Of a stretch of 64,000 nt of DNA, positions 44,640-52,378 are shown one piece after another. How positions within the stretch are numbered: the stretch's first letter is position 1; every line of letters begins with the position of its first letter. The notes under the pieces were generated by a model. It saw only the letters and a program-made list of their open reading frames with translations, did no database searches and was not told the origin of the DNA. Source of the stretch: Bacteroidota bacterium (lineage in GTDB: Bacteria; Bacteroidota; Bacteroidia; UBA8524); NCBI GenBank assembly GCA_008933805.1, contig WBUH01000018.1, positions 32,876-96,875 on the forward strand, written 5' to 3'. A program made the translations under genes and the position numbers.

Positions 44640-44990
44640 TTATAATAAGTTTGAAAACCCTGAAAGGCCTTGCGCCAAATGCGCTTCAAGCCTGCTTATT
44701 GCAGTTGAATAGTTAGCGGGTGTAAGACTAACTTGCATATTAATCCAATTGCCCGATGGCTTTCGGCGCGTGTACCATACTCCCGACTCTCTCTTATAAT
44801 CCCAAACCACATCGTGGTTGGTTATCAGCACATCATTACTGCCGCCATCACCTGATGGCGTGGGCGATGGATGCGGCTCTTGGTCGGGATTAGGAACGGG
44901 GTTAAACCCGCCGCTATTTGTATTATTTTTTGCGTTGGCGTATGCTATACCGCCTATTAGCAGACCGCCAAATAGTAGTGTTTTTAACAT
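44640..44990 (-). CDS. Small membrane-anchored protein with C-terminal SNLL
   Basis: 116 residues. N-terminal hydrophobic segment (LKTLLFGGLLIGGIAYANA), then a Pro/Gly/Asn-rich stretch (GGFNPVPNPDQEPHPSPTPS) and a soluble domain with conserved-looking WDYKRESGVWYTRRKPSGNW. It ends GFSNLL, the same C-terminal pattern as three other late proteins. Probably a minor virion or membrane protein. Confidence 0.6.
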   Translation of the reverse strand: MLKTLLFGGLLIGGIAYANAKNNTNSGGFNPVPNPDQEPHPSPTPSGDGGSNDVLITNHDVVWDYKRESGVWYTRRKPSGNWINMQVSLTPANYSTAISRLEAHLAQGLSGFSNLL

Positions 44991-44994
44991 TGTT

Positions 44995-45492
44995 TTATTT
45001 CTTTTTTATTGTTCTGTAAACACCAAATATGGTGATTCCCAGTATCGAAAAAGCACCCCATGTAAACCAATTAGGTAGCTTCTGAACTTGTTTAGCTTCA
45101 GTAGTTTTGGTAAGCTGCGTTTTTAACCGTTCGATTTCTCTTTCCTTGGCCAGTATCGTTAATTGTTCAGCAGAGCACAAGCAGCTTGCTTTAATGTTGT
45201 TGCCGCTAAGTTCAATCTTCAGGTCTGATTTTCCCGATTTTATGCGTATTGGGGTTTTGAACAAACTTTTACAGGTGTCAATGAAAACCGGGATTGAGAA
45301 ATACACACTATCAGCCTTGGTTGTGATAGTATCTATCCTTACTTTTTCAACTATGGAAACACTATCGGTTGAATGCAGCTCGCTATTTTTTGTAAACGTT
45401 TTCTTTGCGCAGCCGCTGAAGACGATACAGGCTAAAAAAGCAAGTACCTGAAGTATCGCCCTGGTTAGTTCTTTGTTATTGTTTTGCTGCAT
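44995..45492 (-). CDS. Putative unimolecular spanin (lipoprotein with C-terminal membrane segment)
   Basis: 165 residues. A lipoprotein signal (ILQVLAFLACIVFSGC, Cys at 28) would anchor the N-terminus in the outer membrane; a periplasmic region with a coiled-coil stretch (EQLTILAKEREIERLKTQLTKTTEAK, about 109-134) follows; a C-terminal transmembrane helix (about 142-159) and KKK end would sit in the inner membrane. This topology is that of u-spanins, which fuse the two membranes in the last step of lysis. Directly follows the muramidase gene with 2 bp between, which supports the assignment. Confidence 0.7.
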   Translation of the reverse strand: MQQNNNKELTRAILQVLAFLACIVFSGCAKKTFTKNSELHSTDSVSIVEKVRIDTITTKADSVYFSIPVFIDTCKSLFKTPIRIKSGKSDLKIELSGNNIKASCLCSAEQLTILAKEREIERLKTQLTKTTEAKQVQKLPNWFTWGAFSILGITIFGVYRTIKKK

Positions 45493-45494
45493 TT

Positions 45495-46127
45495 TTATGC
45501 GGTTTTATTGAGTGATTTGTAAACGGCGCGGCCGATGAAAAACAACCCTACCAAGCCGGCTACACCCAAGCCAACTTTTGCACCCGTCGTATTCAATCCT
45601 TGTTTTGCAAGCTGCAAAATACTTGCGCGTGTGGAGTCGCCATAAACCAACCGGTTTAACCATCCGTTTTTATTATCCTCGTAGTTGTCGAGGCTTTTTA
45701 GGTAAACTACCCTTCTGTTTAGCATTGTATTAAAAAGCCCGCTGTTTCTTGCGCTATCGGCGTTTATCTGTGCTGCACGTTGTGCATAGGTACCGGTTGG
45801 ATAGCCAACACTTTTATAACCACCGCCGCCCCAAACTGAGTCGGCCACTAAAATTTTTATGGCCGGATTGGAAATCTTATCAATAGCGTAGAATTTCCAA
45901 TATACCTCGTAAGCAATCTTGATAGCTTGCTCCTTGGTTATTTGCCTGAGCGTATTTTCATTGCCCGGAATGCCAAACAGCTTTGGGGCTTGTTCCTTCC
46001 ATACGGCAATTGTTACCCCGCGATTAGTGAGTCCACCGGGGTCGGCCTTGGGTGGCCGGTCGGCTATTCCACCTTCCCACGGGGCAAGTATTTTACTGTA
46101 CCACAAGGCAAAGTATTGGTCATACAT
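45495..46127 (-). CDS. GH108-type muramidase with C-terminal membrane anchor
   Basis: 210 residues. The N-terminal glycoside hydrolase 108 domain has its catalytic Glu in APWEGG (E18) and the signature GGLTNRGVTIAVWK (about 31-44); the PG-binding-like helical part follows (FNTMLNRRVVYLKSL). A C-terminal hydrophobic helix (VGLGVAGLVGLFFIGRAVY, about 182-200) is unusual for a free endolysin and could keep the enzyme on a membrane or in the virion. Overlaps the amidase gene. Confidence 0.85.
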   Translation of the reverse strand: MYDQYFALWYSKILAPWEGGIADRPPKADPGGLTNRGVTIAVWKEQAPKLFGIPGNENTLRQITKEQAIKIAYEVYWKFYAIDKISNPAIKILVADSVWGGGGYKSVGYPTGTYAQRAAQINADSARNSGLFNTMLNRRVVYLKSLDNYEDNKNGWLNRLVYGDSTRASILQLAKQGLNTTGAKVGLGVAGLVGLFFIGRAVYKSLNKTA

Positions 46128-46620
46128 TAGCGTACTCAGCTTTAGCGTTGAAGTTTGGGCAGGTTTTTGCTACGCCGGGAAAATCCCTGTGCCCCTGAAT
46201 TATTGCGCCGGGGTAACGCCCTTTCAGCTCGCGTACAATTTGCAGCAATGATGCCTTTTGTTGCGGTGTTCGGGTATCGTGGTAGTCGCCCGGCTTTCCT
46301 GTTATAATACCGCCAACATAGGCCACATTTACAGTCGGGGTGTTGTAGTTGGCCACCCCGTTTGAAATTAACCCCTCGTCAATTAATTGCTCAACCCTAC
46401 CATCCGGCCAAACAAGGTAATGATACCCGGCACGGGTAAAGCCTCTTGCTTTCCAACCCTGCCAAAGTGCTGCCAGCGTGGTGTTTTGTTGGGTTGCGGT
46501 TACGTGTATTGCGATGTATTTAATAGCGCGCGCTTTTTGCGGCTTTTTGGTTAATGTTGTCATTTTCCTTGCTGCTGTTAAAATTATTGCTAATGGTATA
46601 AGTGCTAACAGGGCTTTCAT
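46120..46620 (-). CDS. N-acetylmuramoyl-L-alanine amidase (Amidase_2/T7 lysozyme fold)
   Basis: 166 residues. Zinc ligands H39 (IAIHVTATQ), H144 (QGHRDF) and C154 (AKTCP); catalytic residues Y66 in AGYHYLV and K152 fit the T7-lysozyme arrangement. The N-terminus MKALLALIPLAIILTAARK is a weakly hydrophobic signal or signal-anchor, so export may be Sec-dependent in SAR-endolysin fashion. Cleaves the peptide from muramic acid. Overlaps holin and muramidase genes by a few bases. Confidence 0.88.
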   Translation of the reverse strand: MKALLALIPLAIILTAARKMTTLTKKPQKARAIKYIAIHVTATQQNTTLAALWQGWKARGFTRAGYHYLVWPDGRVEQLIDEGLISNGVANYNTPTVNVAYVGGIITGKPGDYHDTRTPQQKASLLQIVRELKGRYPGAIIQGHRDFPGVAKTCPNFNAKAEYANV

Positions 46621-46835
46621 GGCTTCCTACGCTCTTTTTCGTATTCGCGGGCTGTTTGCCCGTCTTTGGATAAAAACAGTCCTAATGAGCCTACAAAAGC
46701 CATCAGGCTCAAAAATTCTTCAGTAGTAATCTTGCCCTGTGAGAACAAGACAAGCCCAACAAGACAAACCAATCCGGCAAAACTTGTCCGCCAGTTTTTT
46801 ACGGTTATTGTCCATAGGTTTTTGAGCATTCTCAT
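46617..46835 (-). CDS. Holin-like small membrane protein
   Basis: 72 residues with two hydrophobic segments (SFAGLVCLVGLVLFSQG and FLSLMAFVGSLGLFLSKDG) and a charged C-terminus (REYEKERRKP). The layout WRTSFAGLVCLVG...KITTEEFLSLMAFVGSLGLFLSKD resembles phage holins with the pattern TTxAGL ... GxITxEE ... GLxxAKD. It immediately precedes the amidase gene, as expected for a lysis cassette. Confidence 0.75.
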   Translation of the reverse strand: MRMLKNLWTITVKNWRTSFAGLVCLVGLVLFSQGKITTEEFLSLMAFVGSLGLFLSKDGQTAREYEKERRKP

Positions 46836-47764
46836 AATAAATTACTTACTGTTTGTGTTGGTCTTACTTCCGAAACGATTCCCATTCCATTCATTGATGG
46901 TGGGCTGTAAGGATTAAGGGTAAGGCGCGAGGCAAACACCCATATTTCACGACCCTTTACGGCCTGAACATTGGTGCTGTAAATTCCGTCTTGTGTGATT
47001 TTGATTTTTACAAGGTTGGCTTTACCGTTGCGTTTACTTACGCCGGTAATTGTCCCCCAAGGTGCGGATGCGCTCGCAGGACGTACAAACATATCATATT
47101 TGCCGGTGCCCGCTTTTTGGGTATAGGAATTTACATCCCAATAGCCGGCATCACTAAAACCAAGATTTTCTTTTCCGGTACGCAAGCTGTAGACGGACTT
47201 TCCAAGCGTCAATTTTTCAGGGGCTTCTTTATCCAAGCTGGCTGCAATCCAAGCCTTATAATATTCAGTATTAAACTTACTTTTAAGGTCGTTGCTAACC
47301 TTCCACAGGCCTGTTGGTAGCCAAATTTGTTTCATCCGCGCAAGATGTTCTTTAGTTAGCACCATCTCAAACCACTCGAATATGGTACCGGCGTCAGGCA
47401 TATTTATTACATCCAAAAACCGCCAAGCCCTAACACCAAAATCTTTGGCCACTTGTTTTAACTCATCAGTATTTAACCCCTCTAAAAGCCCAAATAGTTT
47501 TTGACTATTGTACGTGTAGAAGACTAATATATATGTGCGCTTGCTGACTTCATTGTAAATTTGGTCAGCAATGTTTTTGTATTGAAACGGGTCTTGTGTT
47601 AGCTGCTTGGTGTCAACCGCAATAGCTTTCAAATTTACCTCTTGATTAGCGTCGGTACCCGGTGTAACCTCGTCACGCTTTTTTTTGAAGTAATTAGCCG
47701 CTGTTATGCCTCCCAAGAGGAAAAACAAACCAATTCCGATGTCTTTTATTGCCGATGAGTTCAT
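46832..47764 (-). CDS. Membrane-anchored late protein with MNGMG motif and C-terminal SNLL
   Basis: 310 residues. N-terminal transmembrane segment (IGIGLFFLLGGITAANYFKKK) followed by a helical domain (about 50-180) and a beta-rich domain (about 185-285; GKSVYSLRTGKENLG, WGTITGVSKRNGKANLVKI). The tail reads MNGMG at 291-295 and ends TVSNLL. Unknown function; likely virion-associated, given its place in the late operon. Confidence 0.6.
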   Translation of the reverse strand: MNSSAIKDIGIGLFFLLGGITAANYFKKKRDEVTPGTDANQEVNLKAIAVDTKQLTQDPFQYKNIADQIYNEVSKRTYILVFYTYNSQKLFGLLEGLNTDELKQVAKDFGVRAWRFLDVINMPDAGTIFEWFEMVLTKEHLARMKQIWLPTGLWKVSNDLKSKFNTEYYKAWIAASLDKEAPEKLTLGKSVYSLRTGKENLGFSDAGYWDVNSYTQKAGTGKYDMFVRPASASAPWGTITGVSKRNGKANLVKIKITQDGIYSTNVQAVKGREIWVFASRLTLNPYSPPSMNGMGIVSEVRPTQTVSNLL

Positions 47765-47765
47765 A

Positions 47766-47990
47766 TTAAAGTGCTCCTATTATTAGTTTTTTGTTCCTTG
47801 CCAGCTTTTCTTCAATGCCTGGCTTTTTCAGCAGCTCAGCCAAAATATTTAATGTTTCTTGCCGCATGCCGGCTATGTTAGCAAGGGTCTGAATGTTCTG
47901 AGGGGTTTGTTTTGCTATTACCCTCAAATTTTGCTCCTTTTGAAAACGGTCTAAAACGTCTCCAACCTCAATAGTTATAGTTTCTGCCAT
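47766..47990 (-). CDS. Small late protein of unknown function
   Basis: 74 residues, helical, soluble (RFQKEQNLRVIAKQTPQNIQTLANIAGMRQETLNILAELLKK). Lies 1 bp from its neighbour in the late operon. Not recognised. Confidence 0.6.
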   Translation of the reverse strand: MAETITIEVGDVLDRFQKEQNLRVIAKQTPQNIQTLANIAGMRQETLNILAELLKKPGIEEKLARNKKLIIGAL

Positions 47991-47997
47991 CTTATTA

Positions 47998-48855
47998 TTA
48001 TTGTTGATTTTGCGCCTGAAGAACCATATTATAGATATGACTCAAGTATTCTTTATCGTGGTAGAACTTCGTAAGTACCACCGATGCCATGCCTATCCAT
48101 TCGCGGTCGCCGGCATCCATTTTGTCTTTTAACCCTTGTATCCATTGACCCATAGTAACCCTGAACGAATCGTCTTCAATACCATCAAGGCCGGGCATTG
48201 CTGTTTGAGTAGTTTCATTTGCCGCAGTGGCACCCATTACTTTTGATACTATCCCTTGAGTTATTTCGGGATTTTTCTCTAAAAACCCTGACAGTCCTTC
48301 AAAGAAGTCTTTTTTGCCGGCCTTGGCTATTAATTCATCCAACTCTTTTTGTTTCTCATAAGAAAGTTTGAACGCCTTTAACTCATCCCTTTCAGCGCGC
48401 AAGTTTTTAATCTCTTGCTTTAAGTCGGATATTTCTGAACGCGCCTCCTCGTACTGAGTTTTATAGTGTTGGATAAGAAAATCCTTATCTCCTATATACC
48501 CTACCTGCTGGCCGCCAAGGCCTAAAAGCGTGGGCATAGCCGATATAACAGGGGGCTGGTAATTGGATGTTTGGGGTTGCAGAGGAGCTTCAGCTAATGA
48601 ATCATTATCAAGGCTCACCTCTTCGGTACCTATTTTTTTGGTAGCGGTGCCGTTTTTCCCGTAAAAATCAATGGTTATGGTATCAACTGAATAAGTAGTA
48701 CTAATATCGTTGAGATATTGCTCAATATCTGAAGGAGCCGAACCGATGTCCTCAACCCTTACTTTTTTTGGGGTTATTGCGGCTCCATGACCATAAATCA
48801 TTATTTCAACCGCGCGGTTGAAAATTCGTATTGCGGCTTGTTTTGCATTAATCAC
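47998..48855 (-). CDS. Late protein with coiled coil and MPGLD motif
   Basis: 285 residues. N-terminal domain (1-90), linker with LLGLG at 110-114, a coiled coil (about 127-180; QYEEARSEISDLKQEIKNLRAERDELK), then a helical C-terminal domain. MPGLD at 220-224 belongs to the motif family shared with other late proteins. Unknown function; perhaps a virion scaffold or fibre-type component. Confidence 0.6.
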   Translation of the reverse strand: MINAKQAAIRIFNRAVEIMIYGHGAAITPKKVRVEDIGSAPSDIEQYLNDISTTYSVDTITIDFYGKNGTATKKIGTEEVSLDNDSLAEAPLQPQTSNYQPPVISAMPTLLGLGGQQVGYIGDKDFLIQHYKTQYEEARSEISDLKQEIKNLRAERDELKAFKLSYEKQKELDELIAKAGKKDFFEGLSGFLEKNPEITQGIVSKVMGATAANETTQTAMPGLDGIEDDSFRVTMGQWIQGLKDKMDAGDREWIGMASVVLTKFYHDKEYLSHIYNMVLQAQNQQ

Positions 48856-49106
48856 AGTTTGCTCCTTTCTATAATTGTTTTTACTTCGATAACAGTTGCT
48901 TTTATCTCTTGAAGCACAGAATCTTGTTTCTCCTGTTTTTCCTGCATTTTTGTTATAGTTTCGTTTTGGTGCTCAATTTTCACCTGCATTTTAGCAAGTG
49001 AAACGCGCATATATACCCATTGGCCAATTAGCAACGCCCCGATTGGCATACTTGCTAAAAACAAAGCCCATAAGTCCACTGAAACTAATATTGCTAATGG
49101 TATCAT
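48852..49106 (-). CDS. Small membrane protein with coiled coil
   Basis: 84 residues. N-terminal hydrophobic segment (IPLAILVSVDLWALFLASMPIGALLIGQW) and a C-terminal coiled coil (KMQVKIEHQNETITKMQEKQEKQDSVLQEIKATVIEVKTIIE). Start and stop overlap the neighbours by 4 nt. Membrane structural component or lysis accessory; not recognised. Confidence 0.65.
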   Translation of the reverse strand: MIPLAILVSVDLWALFLASMPIGALLIGQWVYMRVSLAKMQVKIEHQNETITKMQEKQEKQDSVLQEIKATVIEVKTIIERSKL

Positions 49107-49327
49107 GTAAATTGATTGTCGTTAACTTTTAAAATTTTAACCTCGCTTATTGCTTCTTCAGGCAACTGATTAATGTCAAGAACCACAACAAATACTTTAC
49201 CTTCAGTAGTTGTTACAACCGGATACAAGTATTGCGTTACGGATGTTTCAGGCACATCCATTTTGGCAAATTGCACTGCGTCTTCAATGGCGTCAAACAC
49301 CAATCCTGTATAATATTTAGAATCCAT
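49103..49327 (-). CDS. Small late protein of unknown function
   Basis: 74 residues from ATG 49327 (MDSKYYTGLVFDAIEDAVQFAK), 11 bp before the upstream gene's stop; an ATG 13 codons earlier is possible but overlaps more. Mixed alpha/beta, no membrane segment. Not recognised. Confidence 0.6.
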   Translation of the reverse strand: MDSKYYTGLVFDAIEDAVQFAKMDVPETSVTQYLYPVVTTTEGKVFVVVLDINQLPEEAISEVKILKVNDNQFT

Positions 49328-50282
49328 AGGCTTTTTTTGCAGAATTGGCAGCGAATTGTTGTTCAAGGCTTGTAAGTATTCGCGGCCAAATTATCATTTC
49401 ATAAATCCTTGTTCTATTCGTTGAGCTAAACTCTTGTCGTATACTTCCGTTAGTTGCGGGAGCAGCTATTGAAAAAGGAAACGCGCCTGTAGAAAACGAA
49501 ACCTGCATTTGTTCTGACACCCCGTTTCTCAACACTTTAAACCTGTTTAACACGCTTGAATTTTCCGTGCCATCATACATAATTATAAAGTTATTCGATA
49601 CTGAAGTGCTAAACGCTGTTACGCTTTCAATTGTGGCTGCTGAAGAAGCTGCTAAATCACCAATTTGTATGGATAATTTACCCATTCCTGATGGGTTTAC
49701 ACCGATTATTCTTGCGTTCATTCCGCTCATTGCGGGGTTGCTTTCAGATGTAGCAACCTGGTAAATAAAACTGAAATCTCCTGTGGGCGGGGGGGCTGTA
49801 TTAAAGCTACATGATATTGTAAATTGCTTACCCGCGCCGTATAAAGTTGAATTTAATTTTGTTCCGAAATTCCAAAGCCTTACTCCTAAAAGGTCACTTA
49901 TAAAATGCGGCTTAGCAGAGATTATTAATTGATATTGATTTGAGGCAGTTGTTTGGTTCACAAAACGATTGTTACCGGATTGGTCATACCAAACTGCTCC
50001 ATAAATTAGTGAGTTTTGCCACCCTGCCAAGGTTTGACCCGATTCTGTGGCGCTGGAGTCGGACAAACTCTTTAAATAGTCCGGTAATATTCCTGTTTCT
50101 GCGTTATCAGAAAGCCTTCTTACTCTTACCAAAGGACCGGTATAAGTATTTAACAATTGCCTTGTAGCCAAGGCAAAAGCAGCATTCGGAACATCAGCAA
50201 GCAGGTATAAAATCCTGCGGTCTGACGCACCGAATGTTTTATTACCCGGTAAGGGCGATATACCATAAGATCCCTTTTTCAT
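49317..50282 (-). CDS. Putative receptor-binding spike with concanavalin-like domain
   Basis: 321 residues. The stretch AFALATRQLLNTYTGPLVRVRRLSDNAETG (about 36-65) and AVWYDQSGNNRFVNQT (96-111) is characteristic of the LamG-like/arabinofuranosidase-B-like lectin domain common in phage receptor-binding proteins. MSGMN at 185-189 (in NPAMSGMNAR) recalls NPAMSGLN in the 688-residue protein. Probably recognises a surface sugar of the host. Confidence 0.75.
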   Translation of the reverse strand: MKKGSYGISPLPGNKTFGASDRRILYLLADVPNAAFALATRQLLNTYTGPLVRVRRLSDNAETGILPDYLKSLSDSSATESGQTLAGWQNSLIYGAVWYDQSGNNRFVNQTTASNQYQLIISAKPHFISDLLGVRLWNFGTKLNSTLYGAGKQFTISCSFNTAPPPTGDFSFIYQVATSESNPAMSGMNARIIGVNPSGMGKLSIQIGDLAASSAATIESVTAFSTSVSNNFIIMYDGTENSSVLNRFKVLRNGVSEQMQVSFSTGAFPFSIAAPATNGSIRQEFSSTNRTRIYEMIIWPRILTSLEQQFAANSAKKAYGF

Positions 50283-50566
50283 TATTTCCTTGGTTCAATT
50301 GTTGTGTTCGGATTCAAACTAAAACCGCGTATTACTAAGCGATTAGTGCCGCCGCTCGCAAACCTCACAGGAATATTATCACTGTATTTGCCGCCGATAA
50401 TTTGGTCAAATGAACGCTCCTGACCTGCAACAAGTGTGGTGTTGGTGCCAATAGTGGCCGTTGAAGTACCCGTGTTCTCAACACTAAACGCGTCAAGCCC
50501 CCTGACAGGTAAAAACCCTTCCGTTTCAATAAGCTGGTCTATAAATGTAACAGCGAAAAACACCAT
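50282..50566 (-). CDS. Small late protein, probable virion component
   Basis: 94 residues, all-beta (TSTATIGTNTTLVAGQERSFDQII, VRFASGGTNRLVIRGFSLNP), no signal. Abuts the spike gene (shared base at 50282). Perhaps a spike base or vertex protein; unrecognised. Confidence 0.6.
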   Translation of the reverse strand: MVFFAVTFIDQLIETEGFLPVRGLDAFSVENTGTSTATIGTNTTLVAGQERSFDQIIGGKYSDNIPVRFASGGTNRLVIRGFSLNPNTTIEPRK

Positions 50567-50568
50567 GC

Positions 50569-50937
50569 TTAAAACTCTTTACTAATGATGAAAGCAAGGT
50601 CAAAGGTTAGTGGTGTTCCTGAAAGGTTTTCGGGAAAAAAAACTTCAAGGGTGTAAACAGAGTTTGAATTTATATTCAGTGGCTTGTAACGCTCGCTTGG
50701 ATTAACCGCAGTAGAGCAAATCCAATCGTTTTTGTGCGTTAACTCTTGTATATAAACCCCACCTTCTGTTTTAAGCCCTACACGGTAATAACTTGAAGAA
50801 CCGGTAGTAATTTCATATAAATTACAACCTTCTACAATCTGGTAGCCGTTAGGAAAAACAATTTGTTCGGTGTAAGTGCCTGTGGCAGTTCCTGCCGAAC
50901 GGGTAAATGTCTTTGTAAAATACCTGTATTCTTTCAT
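50569..50937 (-). CDS. Late beta-rich protein, probable virion component
   Basis: 122 residues, beta-rich (GTATGTYTEQIVFPNGYQIVEGCNLYEITTGSSSYYRVGLKTEGG, VYTLEVFFPENLSGTPLTFDLAFI). First gene after the hairpin that follows the candidate major virion protein. Unrecognised. Confidence 0.6.
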   Translation of the reverse strand: MKEYRYFTKTFTRSAGTATGTYTEQIVFPNGYQIVEGCNLYEITTGSSSYYRVGLKTEGGVYIQELTHKNDWICSTAVNPSERYKPLNINSNSVYTLEVFFPENLSGTPLTFDLAFIISKEF

Positions 50938-50947
50938 TTTTGATAAG

Positions 50948-50977
50948 AATTAAAAAGCCGCCGTTGCCAGCGGCTTT
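50948..50977 (-). terminator. Hairpin terminator/attenuator after the candidate major virion protein
   Basis: Minus-strand AAAGCCGC / GCGGCTTT stem followed by TTAATT, inside an otherwise gapless operon. Partial termination here would make the preceding gene the most abundant product. Confidence 0.75.
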
Positions 50978-51007
50978 ATACTAACTATAAACTATGGAGG
51001 ATAAGGC

Positions 51008-51688
51008 TTAAACGATAAACGAAGCCATCTTGAAATTCACGCGAACACAAGCGTTTGCACCCAATGCCGTACCTGCAACTGCGGGTAGTACATCTGCGGT
51101 TAACTGTGATTCGCCGGGAACAAAAATTGGCGTACTTAACATAACCACGTGCTGACCGTTCTCGTTCACAATCCTTGTGTCGTCCACAAAGAAGCGGTTG
51201 CCCGGAATTACTACTGGGTCTTGACCGCCAACATTGAAGCGATAGTCAGAGTTTTGAACCAAAACAGGTATAAACGGAGGCTGCGCGGTTGCTGCTGAGG
51301 TGATGTTAATACCATACACACGGTTTACATACAACGCTTCAGCGGCTGTGTTGGCTGATTCGCCATACATTACCTGTACTCCATAAATAACACTGTAAGC
51401 CTCTTTGCCAACCTTGCCCCTGTTTAATGAGGTTAAACCGGGCTGAATATCAAGGTTGGGGTTAATCAATGGAATTGTGGCTCCTACAGAAGGGTTGGGC
51501 GCAAAACCAACACCCACTTTTGTCGCCGAGTAATGCTCAAAATCACGGATTTTGGCTTGCCCCGATTCGATTTTCCGGCGCAACTCTTCGTTTGAGTTTC
51601 CGTCCATAAGCACTTTTTTGGCAAGGAAATCAACGTGTGGTGGTACCCATGCCTTTAGTACATCTGACCAAATATTTGAATTTTTCAT
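51008..51688 (-). CDS. Candidate major capsid/virion protein
   Basis: 226 residues. N-terminal helices (WSDVLKAWVPPHVDFLAKKVLMDG, NEELRRKIESG) then a beta-rich body with Pro/Gly turns (VGVGFAPNPSVGATIPLINPNLDIQPGL, RFNVGGQDPVVIPGNRFFVDD, FVPGESQLTADVLPAVAGTALGANACVRVNFKMASF). No signal or membrane segment. The call rests on context: centre of the late operon, own gaps on both sides (60 and 70 bp) and a terminator directly after. It is not a recognised HK97-type major capsid sequence; a jelly-roll fold would fit but needs structure prediction. Confidence 0.5.
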   Translation of the reverse strand: MKNSNIWSDVLKAWVPPHVDFLAKKVLMDGNSNEELRRKIESGQAKIRDFEHYSATKVGVGFAPNPSVGATIPLINPNLDIQPGLTSLNRGKVGKEAYSVIYGVQVMYGESANTAAEALYVNRVYGINITSAATAQPPFIPVLVQNSDYRFNVGGQDPVVIPGNRFFVDDTRIVNENGQHVVMLSTPIFVPGESQLTADVLPAVAGTALGANACVRVNFKMASFIV

Positions 51689-51747
51689 GGTTTCTTATGT
51701 ATGTGATAAATGATTTTTGAATTTTTGTTTATGAGGTTTTTGATTGA

Positions 51748-52368
51748 TTACAGTAATTGAGATACGTTGCCGTCATCAGGATTACCCATACCGCTCATTT
51801 GTTGGCATATCAACCTGTATGAAGGGTCAATGTTTTGCATTTTTTGAACACCGCCGGGAATTGGAGCAATACCGGGTTTTGGATTGCCCTGATTGATTTG
51901 TTTCCATTGTTGAGTTGCTTGCTGCATAATACCGTTACCCATTAGTGATGAAAACAACGGGTCTTGGTCGGCGTTAAATTCGTAACCGGGTAAATTACCC
52001 ATACCGGGACCCGATACACCAACGGGCGCAACCCACTCTTTCAATGTGCTTTTTAGGCTTTCGGGTAAAAATCCGATACCTGAGGTGCCTACAGATGGTT
52101 CGTTTACTACGTCGTAAACTCCTTTGCTTACGCCATAGATACCTACACCAGCAGCAAGAGCGGTTACATACATGGGTTTGTTCATAGCAATACTCAGTCC
52201 TGCCCCTGCAAGCCCCAAAATTGCCATACCCCATGTAATCATAGGTTTATTGTCTTTATTCAGCAGTTTATTTACTATGTGGCCTGCTGTAAAACCACCA
52301 AAGCCGGCACCTACGGTAATTGCACCCTGCTTACCGGCTTCTGTGTAGTTGATTGATTTAAAGTCCAT
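51748..52368 (-). CDS. Gly-rich membrane protein with MSGMG motif and C-terminal SQLL
   Basis: 206 residues. Three hydrophobic, Gly-rich segments: GAITVGAGFGGFTAGHIV, MITWGMAILGLAGAGLSIAM and VTALAAGVGIYGVSKGVYDV (15-86). A soluble C-terminal half carries GMGNLPG near 122 and MSGMG at 191-195 and ends NVSQLL. Likely embedded in a virion or host membrane; its place next to the candidate major virion protein suggests an internal-membrane virion protein. Unrecognised. Confidence 0.6.
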   Translation of the reverse strand: MDFKSINYTEAGKQGAITVGAGFGGFTAGHIVNKLLNKDNKPMITWGMAILGLAGAGLSIAMNKPMYVTALAAGVGIYGVSKGVYDVVNEPSVGTSGIGFLPESLKSTLKEWVAPVGVSGPGMGNLPGYEFNADQDPLFSSLMGNGIMQQATQQWKQINQGNPKPGIAPIPGGVQKMQNIDPSYRLICQQMSGMGNPDDGNVSQLL

Positions 52369-52378
52369 TGTATAATTG

